A stretch of 64,000 nucleotides of DNA from Schumannella soli (GTDB taxonomy: Bacteria; Actinomycetota; Actinomycetes; Actinomycetales; Microbacteriaceae). The DNA lies in the NCBI RefSeq assembly GCF_006517435.1, contig NZ_VHQG01000002.1, positions 533,632 to 597,631 of the forward strand, written 5' to 3'. The notes under the pieces were generated by a model. It did no database searches. It was given only the letters and a program-made list of their open reading frames with translations, and was not told where the DNA came from. Every line of letters starts with the position of its first letter. The first letter of the stretch is position 1. Below, piece after piece: positions 42,765-51,463 of the stretch. Made by a program: the position numbers and the translations under genes.

Positions 42765-44492
42765 ATGAGCGCCCCCGATCTGCTCGCGGGACTCGACGAC
42801 CAGCAGCGCCTCGCCGCCGAGACCCTCCTCGGCCCGGTCTGCATCCTCGCCGGCGCCGGCACGGGCAAGACCCGCGCCATCACGCACCGCATCGCGCACG
42901 GCGTGCAGACGGGCGCCTACGCGCCGAACCGCGTGCTCGCGCTGACCTTCACGGCGCGCGCCGCCGGCGAGCTGCGCACCCGGCTGCGTGCGCTCGGCGC
43001 CGGGGGCGTGCAGGCGCGCACCTTCCACGCGGCGGCCCTGTCGCAGCTCAACTACTTCTGGCCGACGATCGCGGGCGGGCTGCCGCCGCGCATCCTCACC
43101 GGCAAGGCCGGCGTGCTCGCGCAGGCTTCGGAGCGGCTCAAGCTGCGTCTCGACAAGGCCGCGCTGCGCGACGTCGCCGGCGAGATCGAATGGCGCAAGG
43201 TCTCGATGCTCACGCTCGAGGCCTACGAGCGGCAGGCGCACGGCAAGCCGATGCCCGGCGGTCTCGGCGTCAGCGCGATGGTGAGCCTGCATCAGGCCTA
43301 CGAGCACCTCAAAGACGAGCAGCGCCGCATCGACTTCGAAGACGTGCTGCTCGTGATGGCGGGGATGCTCGACGCCGAGCCCGCCGTCGCCGATGAGGTG
43401 CGCGGGCAGTACCGCTTCTTCGTCGTCGACGAGTACCAGGACGTCTCGCCGCTGCAGCAGCGACTGCTCGAGCTCTGGCTCGGACCGCGCACCGATCTCT
43501 GCGTGGTGGGGGATGCGAGTCAGACCGTCTACTCCTTCGCCGGCGCCACGAGCGACTACCTGCTCGGCTTCGGCTCGCGCTACGACGACGCGACCGTCGT
43601 GCAGCTCGAGAACAATCACCGCTCGACCGGCGCCGTTCTCGATCTCGCGAACCGGCTCATGCGGGGTCGGCCCGGCGCGCTCGAGCTGCACCCGGTCGCG
43701 GCCGGCGACCGCGGCGAGCCGGTGAGCGTGACCGCTCACGACAGCGATCGCGCTGAAGCCGAGGCCGTCGCCGCCGCGGTCGCCGACGAGCTCGCGTCCG
43801 GCATCCCCGCCGACCGCATCGCCGTGCTCTACCGGGTCAACGCGCAGAGCATCGCCCTCGAGCAGGCGTTCTCCGATCGGCGCATCGCCACGCGGGTGCT
43901 CGGCTCGACCCGGTTCTTCGACCACCCCGCTGTGCAGCGGGCGATGCTCGAGCTGCGCAGCATCGCGCAGACCCCGCGTCAGGAGCCGCTGTTCCAGTCG
44001 GTCAGCGACGTGCTGCAGAGCGTGGGCTGGACCTTGGAGCCGCCCGCCGCCGGCCCGGCCGAGCGCGAGCGCTGGGAGCTGCTCAACGCGATCGTCGACC
44101 TCGCCGACGCCGCCCCCGCGGGCACGACGCTGCGCGCCTTCGCCGACGAGCTGTTCGAACGGCAGCAGGCGCAGCACGAGCCGGCGATCGCCGCCGTGAC
44201 CCTCGCGACGCTGCACAGCGCCAAGGGACTCGAGTGGGATGCGGTGCACCTGGTGGGCCTCAGCGAGGGGCTGCTGCCGATCGTGCACGCGCGCGGCTTC
44301 GACGCGATCGACGAGGAGCGCCGGCTGCTGTACGTCGGCATCACGCGGGCACGTCGCCGCCTGTCGCTCAGCTGGTCGGCGTCGCCGGGCGGAGGAGAGG
44401 CGGGGCCGTCGGCGCGGCGGCGTGCGCCCAGTCGCTTCCTGGATGAGCTCCGCAGCGGCACTCCGGGTGCGGCGGCCAGCGTCGTCCGCTGA
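42765..44492 (+). CDS. uvrD2: UvrD2-like superfamily 1 DNA helicase, short form
   Basis: A 575-residue 3'-5' helicase with all motor motifs: GAGTGKTRAITHRI, LTFTARAAGEL, VVDEYQDVSPLQQ, GDASQTVYSFAGAT, TLHSAKGLEWD and YVGITRARRRLSLSW. The HRDC and tetracysteine C-terminal modules of mycobacterial UvrD2 (about 700 residues) are missing; the protein ends at PSRFLDELRSG. It is coupled to nudC. Its last 125 bp overlap the 3' end of the convergent cyclodehydratase-like gene. Confidence 0.9.
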   Translation: MSAPDLLAGLDDQQRLAAETLLGPVCILAGAGTGKTRAITHRIAHGVQTGAYAPNRVLALTFTARAAGELRTRLRALGAGGVQARTFHAAALSQLNYFWPTIAGGLPPRILTGKAGVLAQASERLKLRLDKAALRDVAGEIEWRKVSMLTLEAYERQAHGKPMPGGLGVSAMVSLHQAYEHLKDEQRRIDFEDVLLVMAGMLDAEPAVADEVRGQYRFFVVDEYQDVSPLQQRLLELWLGPRTDLCVVGDASQTVYSFAGATSDYLLGFGSRYDDATVVQLENNHRSTGAVLDLANRLMRGRPGALELHPVAAGDRGEPVSVTAHDSDRAEAEAVAAAVADELASGIPADRIAVLYRVNAQSIALEQAFSDRRIATRVLGSTRFFDHPAVQRAMLELRSIAQTPRQEPLFQSVSDVLQSVGWTLEPPAAGPAERERWELLNAIVDLADAAPAGTTLRAFADELFERQQAQHEPAIAAVTLATLHSAKGLEWDAVHLVGLSEGLLPIVHARGFDAIDEERRLLYVGITRARRRLSLSWSASPGGGEAGPSARRRAPSRFLDELRSGTPGAAASVVR

Positions 44493-45258
44493 CGTCGCGC
44501 GCCCGCAGGTCGACCTCGATCTGGTGGCCGAGCGCGGCCGCGGGGTCGTCGAGAACCTCCTCGATCCGCTCCGCGATCGCGACGGCGGCCCGCGCTGACT
44601 CGAGGGCGTCGAGGTTCGGCGCCGGTCGGTCGATCAGCTGCGCGGCGAGGGCCGGCCACGCCGGGTCGGCATCCACCCGATGGCGGTGGATGCAATGCAG
44701 GCAGGCCGTCGAGCCGGGCCGGATGAGGGGCCCGATCGTCAGGGCGCCGTCGCCGACCACGACCGGCAGGTGCAGGGCGTCGCGGCGCAGCCAATGCCCG
44801 GAGTCGGCCGGCCGGATGATCCACGGGGAGATGGGGACGGCGATCACCTCGCCCCGCCCGGCCGATCGTGTGCGGGACGACGGCCGCGCCGATCGAGCGG
44901 TGTCGCCGGGAGCCGGGCCCGCCTCATCGAGCAGGTCGCGGTCGGCGAGCAGCCGGTGCACGGCGTCGGGGATCCGCCCGGCGCCGAACAGCGCGGCGCG
45001 CGTCCCGGTGCGCGGGGACCGAGCCAGGGCCGGCCGCAGCATCGCGAGCACGGCGTCGAGGGGCAGATGCGTGCCGCCCGCCTGCTCGGCGAGCACCTCG
45101 AGAGCCGCCCGGCTCGCTCCGCCGCGCAGCGCCTGCAGCACGCGCTCCTCGGCGGGGCCGACCTGCTCGAGGACGCCGTGCACCCGCAGCGCCCCGATCT
45201 GCAGCGAGTCGGGCGAGCGCCACAGCACCGGCACGTCGGGGTCGAGTCGCAGCACCAT
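44368..45258 (-). CDS. Orphan TOMM cyclodehydratase / ThiF-like E1 homologue
   Basis: About 296 residues. The N-terminal part resembles a winged-helix leader-binding region (ERVLQALRGGASRAALEVL). The middle is a degenerate E1-like region without a clear GxGxxG, and the C-terminal half has CLHCIHRHR and HPECRCG, a plausible Zn tetrathiolate. It fits the cyclodehydratase-like proteins annotated near uvrD2 in Actinobacteria; no precursor peptide or YcaO partner is nearby. ATG at 45258 has AGGA 7 nt upstream; GTG at 45264 is an alternative. The last 125 bp overlap uvrD2 antisense. Confidence 0.7.
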   Translation of the reverse strand: MVLRLDPDVPVLWRSPDSLQIGALRVHGVLEQVGPAEERVLQALRGGASRAALEVLAEQAGGTHLPLDAVLAMLRPALARSPRTGTRAALFGAGRIPDAVHRLLADRDLLDEAGPAPGDTARSARPSSRTRSAGRGEVIAVPISPWIIRPADSGHWLRRDALHLPVVVGDGALTIGPLIRPGSTACLHCIHRHRVDADPAWPALAAQLIDRPAPNLDALESARAAVAIAERIEEVLDDPAAALGHQIEVDLRARDVSGRRWPPHPECRCGAHPGSDWAHAAAPTAPPLLRPATPTS

Positions 45259-45324
45259 GCGCACATCCTGCGCCGGGTGCGCCGCTCGGCGAGCGAATCA
45301 TCCACAGGGCGCCGGCGGGCGCGC

Positions 45325-46689
45325 CTACTCGGTCGGGCGCTCGCCGCCCTCGTCGCCGAGCAGCTCCTCGAGTGCCCGGTCCACGTCGTCCTCCTGCTCG
45401 CCGAGGCCGCCGGTCAGGCGGGTGACGAGGAACGACGGGTCGTCGATGTCCTGACTGCCGGGGAGGATGTCGGGGTGCGCCCAGAGCGCGTCGCGCCCGG
45501 CCGGTCCCACCGCATCCGTCACCGCCTGCCACATCGCGGCGGCCTCGCGCAGCCGGCGCGGTCGCAGCTCGAGCCCGACGAGCGTCGAGAACGCCGACTC
45601 GGCCGGGCCGCCGGTCGCGCGGCGCCGGCGCATCGTCTCGGCCAGCGCATCCGCTCTCGGCAGCCGTGCGGTCGCCTGCAGCGTCACGACGTCGACCCAG
45701 CCCTCGATCAGCGCCAGCATCGTCTCGAGGCGATGCAGCGCGGCCTCCTGCTCGGCGCTCTTCGGCGGGATCAGGGCGCCGCTCGTCATCGCGTCGCGCA
45801 GCTCCTCGGGGTTCGAGGGATCGAAGTCGGCCGCGAGCTCCTGCAGCCGCTCGGTGTCGATGCGCACGCCGCGCGAGAAGTCGCCGATCTGGGTGAGCAG
45901 GTGCAGCCGCAGCCACTTCGCGTGCCGGAACAGTCGGGCGTGCGCGAGCTCGCGCACCGCGAGGTAGAGCGCGACCTGGTCGTCGGGGATGTCGAGGTCG
46001 CGGCCGAACTCGTGCACGTTCTGCGTCACGAGCGCCGCCTGCGTCGTCTCGCCGTCGAGCAGCGGGATGCCGACGTCGCCACCCGACACGACCTCCGTCG
46101 AGAGCCGGCCGACCACCTGACCCAGCTGCATCGCGAACAGGGTGCCGCCGACGTTGCGCATGATGCGACCCGCGCTCTGCGCGACGCCCTCCATGCCCGG
46201 AGCGTCGCCGACCCCCTCGTCTTCGAGCACCTGCTTCAGCGCGGTCGCGATCGAGTCGGCGACCGGGGCGGCCAGCTGCGTCCACACCGGCATCGTCTGC
46301 TTCGTCCACTCGGTGCGGCTCAGCAGAGCCGGCGCGGCGGTGAGCGAGCTGATCTCGGTGGCCTCGTCGAGCCACAGGGCGGCCACGTGCAGCGCCTGCT
46401 CGAGCGCCGAGCGCTCCGCGGGGGTGGAGACGACGCTGCTGCGGGTGGCGAGCTGCGTCGCCTGGTCGAGGCCGACGCTCCAGTCGACGCCGTCGGCCGA
46501 GTTCTGCAGCGCCTGCTGCAGCTGCCCGATCAGGCGCGACAGCAGTTCGGGATCGGCGGGGAGGCCCGCCGCCGCGGCGAGCTTGGCGGGATCGAGATCG
46601 CCGCCCTGACCGCCGCCCGCGAGGAACTGCCGCAGCATCTCGCGGAACTCCTCGTCGCCGGGTTCGCTCTGCCGGGGTTCCTCAGACAT
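45325..46689 (-). CDS. DUF2342 zinc-dependent metalloprotease-like protein (zincin fold)
   Basis: A 454-residue member of the actinobacterial DUF2342 family, sometimes annotated as F420-biosynthesis-associated. The helix VRELAHARLFRHAKWL occupies the zincin position and EGWVDVV would supply a downstream Glu. The usual HExxH is not present, so peptidase activity is uncertain. The ATG at 46689 has -10 TAGCGT 7 nt upstream; longer in-frame starts were rejected for that reason. In mycobacteria this family sits beside PDZ-Lon, as here. Confidence 0.85.
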   Translation of the reverse strand: MSEEPRQSEPGDEEFREMLRQFLAGGGQGGDLDPAKLAAAAGLPADPELLSRLIGQLQQALQNSADGVDWSVGLDQATQLATRSSVVSTPAERSALEQALHVAALWLDEATEISSLTAAPALLSRTEWTKQTMPVWTQLAAPVADSIATALKQVLEDEGVGDAPGMEGVAQSAGRIMRNVGGTLFAMQLGQVVGRLSTEVVSGGDVGIPLLDGETTQAALVTQNVHEFGRDLDIPDDQVALYLAVRELAHARLFRHAKWLRLHLLTQIGDFSRGVRIDTERLQELAADFDPSNPEELRDAMTSGALIPPKSAEQEAALHRLETMLALIEGWVDVVTLQATARLPRADALAETMRRRRATGGPAESAFSTLVGLELRPRRLREAAAMWQAVTDAVGPAGRDALWAHPDILPGSQDIDDPSFLVTRLTGGLGEQEDDVDRALEELLGDEGGERPTE

Positions 46690-46790
46690 GGCGACTACGC
46701 TAGCCGTCGCCCCTCCGGCGGAGCCGGGGAAACGGGGCATTCCGGGCCGGTTCCCGTGCGCCTCTGGCGAACACCGCCCGGCCCCGCCGC

Positions 46791-46812
46791 GATCACGGCA
46801 CGAGCCGTGATC
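46791..46812. promoter_or_regulatory. Palindrome upstream of PDZ-Lon gene
   Basis: GATCACGGC-ACGA-GCCGTGATC is a perfect 9-4-9 inverted repeat 37 bp before the ATG at 46849. It could be an operator or a 5'-UTR hairpin. Confidence 0.45.
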
Positions 46813-46848
46813 CGCGAGTCAGCCCCTCCCGAGACGAGACCTCAGCGC

Positions 46849-47979
46849 ATGACTTTCTTCGCCGACCAGCCCGCCCCGGCGCCCGCCCCGCGTCCGCGTC
46901 GCCGTGCGCCGCGATCCGTGGTCGTCGGATGGGCGCTGCTCGTGCTCGGCGTCGTCGGCACCCTCGTCGTCGGCATGACGCCGGCGCCGTACGTGATCGA
47001 GCGACCCGGCCCCGTGTACGACACCCTCGGCTCGCAGAAGGTCGACGGCAGGTCGACGCCGCTCATCTCGGTCGACGGAGCGAAGACCTACCCGACGTCG
47101 GGCCAGCTCGACCTGCTGACGGTCAACATCCTCGGCTCGCGCGAGCAGCGACTCAACTGGGTCGACATCGCCCTCGCCTGGTTCGACCCCGCTGAGGCCG
47201 TCGTGCCTCTCGAGTCGATCTACCCGGAGGGCGTCTCCGACAAGGAGGTCGACGAGCAGAGCGCCGTCGAGATGCAGAACTCGCAGCAGGAGGCGATCGC
47301 GGCGGCGCTGCGCAGCCTCGACTACGACGTGCAGGGCGCCGTCACGGTCGCCGGCGTGCAGAAGGGCAGCCCCGCCGACGGCAAGCTCAAGGCCGATGAC
47401 GTCGTCGTCTCGGCCGACGGCACGGCAGTGGGCGACCTGGATGCGCTGCGCGACGTGATCACGAAGCACGGCGACGGCAGCGCGGTCTCGCTGGTCGTAC
47501 GCCGCGGGGGAGTGGAGCGCACGATCGAGGTCGTGCCCGCCGCGACCAAGGCGGCCGACGGCAGCGACACGGTCGCGGTCGGCGTCTACACGGCGATCGA
47601 GTACACCTTCCCGATCGACGTCGAGCTCAAGCTCGACAAGGTCGGCGGCCCGAGCGCCGGGATGATGTTCGCGCTCGGCATCGTCGACAAGCTGACGCCG
47701 GGCGCGATGACCGGCGGCGAGCACATCGCCGGAACGGGCACGATCGACGCAGCCGGCGACGTCGGCGCGATCGGCGGCATCCGGCAGAAGATGTACGGCG
47801 CCCAGCGCGCCGGCGCGACCTTCTTCCTCGCGCCGAGGAGCAACTGCGACGAGGTCGTCGGCCACATCCCCTCGGGGCTCACCGTCTACTCGGTGAGCAC
47901 GCTGAAGCAGGCCGAGACGGCGGTCGCCGCGATCGCGTCGGGGAAGGGCCGTTCGGCGCTGCCGACCTGCGCGGGCTGA
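46849..47979 (+). CDS. Membrane-anchored PDZ-Lon (S16) protease
   Basis: A 376-residue protein: a cytoplasmic Pro/Arg-rich tail, one membrane helix (about 24-45), a PDZ domain (about 150-220; GVQKGSPADGKLKADDVVVS) and a C-terminal Lon-type protease domain. The Ser-Lys dyad is visible: Ser in GGPSAGMMFALG and Lys in GIRQKMYGAQRAGA. The mature part faces outside. It may degrade or process envelope proteins. Homologues adjoin the UPF0182 and DUF2342 genes across Actinobacteria. Confidence 0.92.
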   Translation: MTFFADQPAPAPAPRPRRRAPRSVVVGWALLVLGVVGTLVVGMTPAPYVIERPGPVYDTLGSQKVDGRSTPLISVDGAKTYPTSGQLDLLTVNILGSREQRLNWVDIALAWFDPAEAVVPLESIYPEGVSDKEVDEQSAVEMQNSQQEAIAAALRSLDYDVQGAVTVAGVQKGSPADGKLKADDVVVSADGTAVGDLDALRDVITKHGDGSAVSLVVRRGGVERTIEVVPAATKAADGSDTVAVGVYTAIEYTFPIDVELKLDKVGGPSAGMMFALGIVDKLTPGAMTGGEHIAGTGTIDAAGDVGAIGGIRQKMYGAQRAGATFFLAPRSNCDEVVGHIPSGLTVYSVSTLKQAETAVAAIASGKGRSALPTCAG

Positions 47980-48053
47980 CGCGCACCGCTCCGCCCTGCG
48001 CGAACCGGGCCATCCCCTCGGTCATCTCGCAGAGAGGCCCGCGGCCCGCCGCC

Positions 48054-48059
48054 TAGGAT
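48054..48059 (+). promoter_or_regulatory. -10 box for UPF0182 gene
   Basis: TAGGAT about 52 nt before the GTG at 48112. The leader that follows contains the palindrome GACGCCGCGGCGTC (48065-48078) and CAGGAG at ribosome-binding distance. Confidence 0.5.
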
Positions 48060-48111
48060 CGGAAGACGCCGCGGCGTCTCGGCACCGGCGCACACCATCA
48101 GGAGCACTCTC

Positions 48112-51066
48112 GTGACCGCCACAAGCCCCCGGCCTGCTCGTTCCCGCCTGCGCGGCACCATCGGAATCGCGGCGATCATCGTCGCGGCCATCGTCGCCGC
48201 GTTCTTCATCTTCGCGAGCCTCTACACCGACTTCCTCTGGTACGACCAGCTCGGCTTCCAGAACGTTCTCACCACGCAGTGGTTCGCGAGCATCGTCATG
48301 TTCGCGATCGGCTTCGTGGGCATGGCGGTCCCCGTGTTCCTCAGCGTGCAGGTCGCGTTCCGCAGCCGGCCGGTCTACGCCAAGCTCAGCGCCCAGCTCG
48401 ACCGCTACCAGCAGGTCGTCGAGCCGCTGCGCCGTCTCGCCATGTTCGGCGTGCCGGCCGTGCTCGGCCTCTTCATGGGCGTCTCGACCGCCATGCGCTG
48501 GCAGACCGTGCTCGAGTACCTGAACCGCACGCCCTTCGGTGTGAAGGACCCGCAGTTCGGCCTCGACAACTCCTTCTACGTCTTCGAGCTGCCGTTCTTC
48601 CACGGCGTGCTCGGCTACGCCTCGGCCGTCGTGATCGTCGCCGGCATCGCGATGCTCGCCACCCACTATCTCTACGGCGGCATCCGCGTCGGCAACCGCG
48701 AGGTGCGCATCACGCGCGCGGCCCGCGTGCAGATCGCCGTGACCGCGGCCGTGTTCCTGCTGCTGCAGGCCGTCAGCATCTACCTCGACCAGTTCTCGAC
48801 GCTGACCGACACCCGCGGCGTGAGCAGCCTGTTCACCGGCGCCACCTTCACCGACGTCAACGCCGTCATCCCGGGCAAGCTCATCCTCGCGATCGCCTTC
48901 GCCCTCGTCACGGTGCTGTGCATCGTGACCGCGGTCATCGGCCGCTGGCGCCTGCCGATCATCGGCACCGGCCTCCTCGTCGTCGCGAGCCTCGTGATCG
49001 GCACCGCCTACCCGGCGCTGATCCAGCGCTTCCAGGTCGACCCCAGCGCCCTCTCGCTCGAGCGCGACTACATCCAGCGCAACATCAAGGCGACTCAGGT
49101 CGGCTACAACATCGACGGCATCGACACCGTCGCCTACTCGGCCAAGACGGATGTCGAGCAGGGCGCCCTGCGCGATGACGCCGACACGACGGCGAGCATC
49201 CGATTGATCGACCCGAACGTCGTCAGCCCCACCTTCGCGCAGCTGCAGCAGGTGCAGCAGTACTACCAGTTCGACGACAAGCTCGATGTCGACCGCTACA
49301 CGATCGACGGCACGACGCAGGACACCGTCATCGCCGTGCGCGAGCTCGACCAGAGCAACCAGAAGAACCCCACCTGGCTGACGAACACCGCCGTCTACAC
49401 TCACGGCTACGGCGTCGTCGCCGCCTACGGCAACCAGCGCTCCGAAGACGGGCAGCCGAACTTCCTCGAGAGCGGCATCCCCTCGCGCGGCGAGCTGGGC
49501 GACTACGAGCCGCGCATCTACTTCGGGCAGAAGTCGCCCACGTACTCCATCGTCGGGGCGCCGAAGTCGACGTCGCCGGTCGAGATCGACTATCCGTCGA
49601 GCGACAAGGACGACGACAGCGCCGCCCGCAAGTACACCTACACCGGCGACGGCGGGCCGAAGCTCGACAACGCCTTCAAGCAGCTCGTCTACGCCATCAA
49701 GTTCGGCTCGGAGCAGATCATCCTCTCCGACGCCGTCAACAGCGACTCGCAGATCCTCTACGACCGCAACCCGATCGACCGCGTGAAGAAGGCGGCGCCG
49801 TACCTGACGATCGACCGCAACGCCTACCCGGCGATCGTGAACAAGCGCGTCGTCTGGATCGTCGACGGCTACACCACGACCGCCAACTATCCCTACTCGC
49901 AGGTCGAGCAGCTGTCGTCGTCGATCGCCGACACGAACACGCCGCAGCCCGAGTACGCGCTCGATGACGTCAACTACATCCGCAACAGCGTCAAGGCCAC
50001 GGTCGACGCCTACAGCGGCAAGGTCACGCTCTACGCCTGGGACGACAAGGACCCGCTGCTGAAGACCTACAGCAAGATCTTCCCCGGCACGCTCGAGTCG
50101 CAGAAGGACATGAGCACGCAGCTGCTCGAGCACGTGCGCTACCCCGAGGACCTGTTCAAGATGCAGCGGTCGATCCTCGAGACGTACCACGTGACCAACC
50201 CGAGCACCTGGTACGCGCGTGACGACCAGTGGGCGACGCCCACCGACCCGACCGCGTCGAAGGAGGAGGCGGACAAGAAGCAGCCGCCCTACTACCTCAC
50301 GATGAAGGTGCCCGGCACCGACAAGCCCGCGTTCACGCTCTACTCGACCTTCATCCCCGCCTCCGCCAAAGAGTCGCGCAGCGTGCTCAAGGGCTACCTC
50401 ACCGCGAACGCCGACTACGGCGCCGACTACGGCAAGCTGACACTGCTCACGCTGCCGAAGGACGACACCGTGCCCGGACCGGGTCAGGTGCAGAACACCT
50501 TCAACAGCTCCGACGACGTCGCCACGCAGCTGAACATCCTGCAACGCGGTGACACCACGGTCGTGCGCGGCAACCTGCTCACCGTGCCGGTCGGTGGCGG
50601 ACTGCTCTACGTGCAGCCCGTCTACGTGAAGTCGAGCGGCGAGACCTCGTACCCGCTGCTGCGCAAGGTGCTGGTCGCGTTCGGCGACAAGGTCGAGTTC
50701 GAAGACACCCTGAACCTGGCGCTCGACAAGCTCTTCGACGGCGACTCGGGAGCCGCGGCCGGCGACAACGGCGTGACACCGGGCGACGGCGGCGACAGCT
50801 CGGGCGGTGACAGCTCGGGCAGCGGCGGCACGGACGCGGGCAGCGGCACCGGCGCCGGCGACGGCAGCACGGGCAGTGGTTCGGGCACCGGAACCGGCAC
50901 CGGAACCGGTGACAACGCCGCCCTCAAGAAGGCGCTCTCCGACTACTCGACCGCGCTCGCCGACCGCAACAAGGCCTACGCCGACAACGACCTCGTCGCC
51001 GCGGCAGAAGCCGACAAGCGCATGCAGGCCGCCGTCGAAGCCGCGATCGCCGCCGCCGGAGACTGA
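48112..51066 (+). CDS. UPF0182 (COG1615) large membrane protein
   Basis: A 984-residue protein with seven membrane helices in the first 300 residues and a large extracytoplasmic domain of about 570 residues. A Gly/Ser/Thr/Asp low-complexity linker follows (about 885-940), and the C-terminus is a short helical segment rich in Ala/Asp/Lys. Function unknown; the family is near-universal in Actinobacteria. GTG at 48112 has GGAG 7 nt upstream. Encoded next to PDZ-Lon as in mycobacteria. Confidence 0.93.
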   Translation: MTATSPRPARSRLRGTIGIAAIIVAAIVAAFFIFASLYTDFLWYDQLGFQNVLTTQWFASIVMFAIGFVGMAVPVFLSVQVAFRSRPVYAKLSAQLDRYQQVVEPLRRLAMFGVPAVLGLFMGVSTAMRWQTVLEYLNRTPFGVKDPQFGLDNSFYVFELPFFHGVLGYASAVVIVAGIAMLATHYLYGGIRVGNREVRITRAARVQIAVTAAVFLLLQAVSIYLDQFSTLTDTRGVSSLFTGATFTDVNAVIPGKLILAIAFALVTVLCIVTAVIGRWRLPIIGTGLLVVASLVIGTAYPALIQRFQVDPSALSLERDYIQRNIKATQVGYNIDGIDTVAYSAKTDVEQGALRDDADTTASIRLIDPNVVSPTFAQLQQVQQYYQFDDKLDVDRYTIDGTTQDTVIAVRELDQSNQKNPTWLTNTAVYTHGYGVVAAYGNQRSEDGQPNFLESGIPSRGELGDYEPRIYFGQKSPTYSIVGAPKSTSPVEIDYPSSDKDDDSAARKYTYTGDGGPKLDNAFKQLVYAIKFGSEQIILSDAVNSDSQILYDRNPIDRVKKAAPYLTIDRNAYPAIVNKRVVWIVDGYTTTANYPYSQVEQLSSSIADTNTPQPEYALDDVNYIRNSVKATVDAYSGKVTLYAWDDKDPLLKTYSKIFPGTLESQKDMSTQLLEHVRYPEDLFKMQRSILETYHVTNPSTWYARDDQWATPTDPTASKEEADKKQPPYYLTMKVPGTDKPAFTLYSTFIPASAKESRSVLKGYLTANADYGADYGKLTLLTLPKDDTVPGPGQVQNTFNSSDDVATQLNILQRGDTTVVRGNLLTVPVGGGLLYVQPVYVKSSGETSYPLLRKVLVAFGDKVEFEDTLNLALDKLFDGDSGAAAGDNGVTPGDGGDSSGGDSSGSGGTDAGSGTGAGDGSTGSGSGTGTGTGTGDNAALKKALSDYSTALADRNKAYADNDLVAAAEADKRMQAAVEAAIAAAGD

Positions 51067-51117
51067 CGGCGTTCACCCTCCGTGCCCCGCGTGGTCAAGA
51101 GCGCTCCGCAACCGTGG

Positions 51118-51123
51118 TAACGT
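51118..51123 (+). promoter_or_regulatory. -10 box of tRNA-fMet
   Basis: TAACGT lies 11 nt before the tRNA 5' end, with GGTCAA (51093-51098) as a possible -35. Confidence 0.5.
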
Positions 51124-51134
51124 TGTTCTCGCAC

Positions 51135-51211
51135 CGCGGGGTGGAGCAGTTCGGTAGCTCGCTGGGCTCATAACCCAGAGGTCGCAGGTTCAAATCCTGT
51201 CCCCGCAACCA
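51135..51211 (+). tRNA. Initiator tRNA-fMet (CAU)
   Basis: A 77-nt cloverleaf with encoded CCA. The anticodon loop is CTCATAA (anticodon CAU). All three bacterial initiator hallmarks are present: an unpaired C1.A72 at the acceptor end, an A11:U24 pair in the D stem, and three consecutive G:C pairs (GGG/CCC) at the base of the anticodon stem. The TTCAAAT T-loop is normal. Confidence 0.97.
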
Positions 51212-51215
51212 CGAA

Positions 51216-51251
51216 GAAGAGGCCCGTAACCTTTCGGTTACGGGCCTCTTC
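51216..51251 (+). terminator. Terminator 1 after tRNA-fMet
   Basis: A perfect 16-bp stem (51216-51231 with 51236-51251) with a TTTC loop starts 5 nt after the tRNA and is followed by a T-containing stretch. Confidence 0.9.
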
Positions 51252-51252
51252 G

Positions 51253-51463
51253 TGTTTGCCCTCCTATGGTCCGCCCTTCGGGCGGTACGTCAAGAAAGAA
51301 GGCCCGTGACCTTTCGGTCACGGGCCTTCTTGTTTGCTCTCTTATGGTCCGCCCTTCGGGCGGCACGTCGCGCGGGAAACTCCGCTCCTGGTCGGCACGT
51401 CGCGCGGGCGAGTTCTCATCCCGGAGGGCACGTCGGGGTCGCTTCCTTCTGTCGCGGCACGTC
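51253..51463. repeat. Post-tRNA short-repeat array with hairpins
   Basis: This gene-free stretch holds two copies of ATGGTCCGCCCTTCGGGCGG (51266-51285 and 51344-51363), each with a 6-bp hairpin. It also holds five GGYACGTC units (51284, 51362, 51394, 51427, 51456), the last four spaced 29-33 bp. The first copy plus terminator 1 recurs as the second copy plus terminator 2 with a period of about 80 bp, so the unit was probably duplicated. No coding potential was recognised; short frames across it look like by-products of the repeats. Confidence 0.75.
51296..51331 (+). terminator. Terminator 2, duplicate of terminator 1
   Basis: A 16-bp perfect stem (51296-51311 with 51316-51331) with the same TTTC loop as terminator 1. 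The stems differ by compensatory changes (GTAACC/GGTTAC versus GTGACC/GGTCAC), so base pairing has been conserved. Confidence 0.8.

Noticed and set aside
45325-46740. Longer N-terminus for the DUF2342 protein starting at 46740
   Set aside because: It would run through the -10 box TAGCGT; ATG at 46689 matches the family start and the leaderless spacing.
48022-50544. 840-codon minus-strand frame opposite UPF0182
   Set aside because: Mirror of the Val/Asp/Leu codon pattern of UPF0182; no independent motif or start signal.
51253-51463. Possible CRISPR array
   Set aside because: The repeat unit is only 8 bp with irregular spacing and GC-rich related spacers; there are no cas genes.
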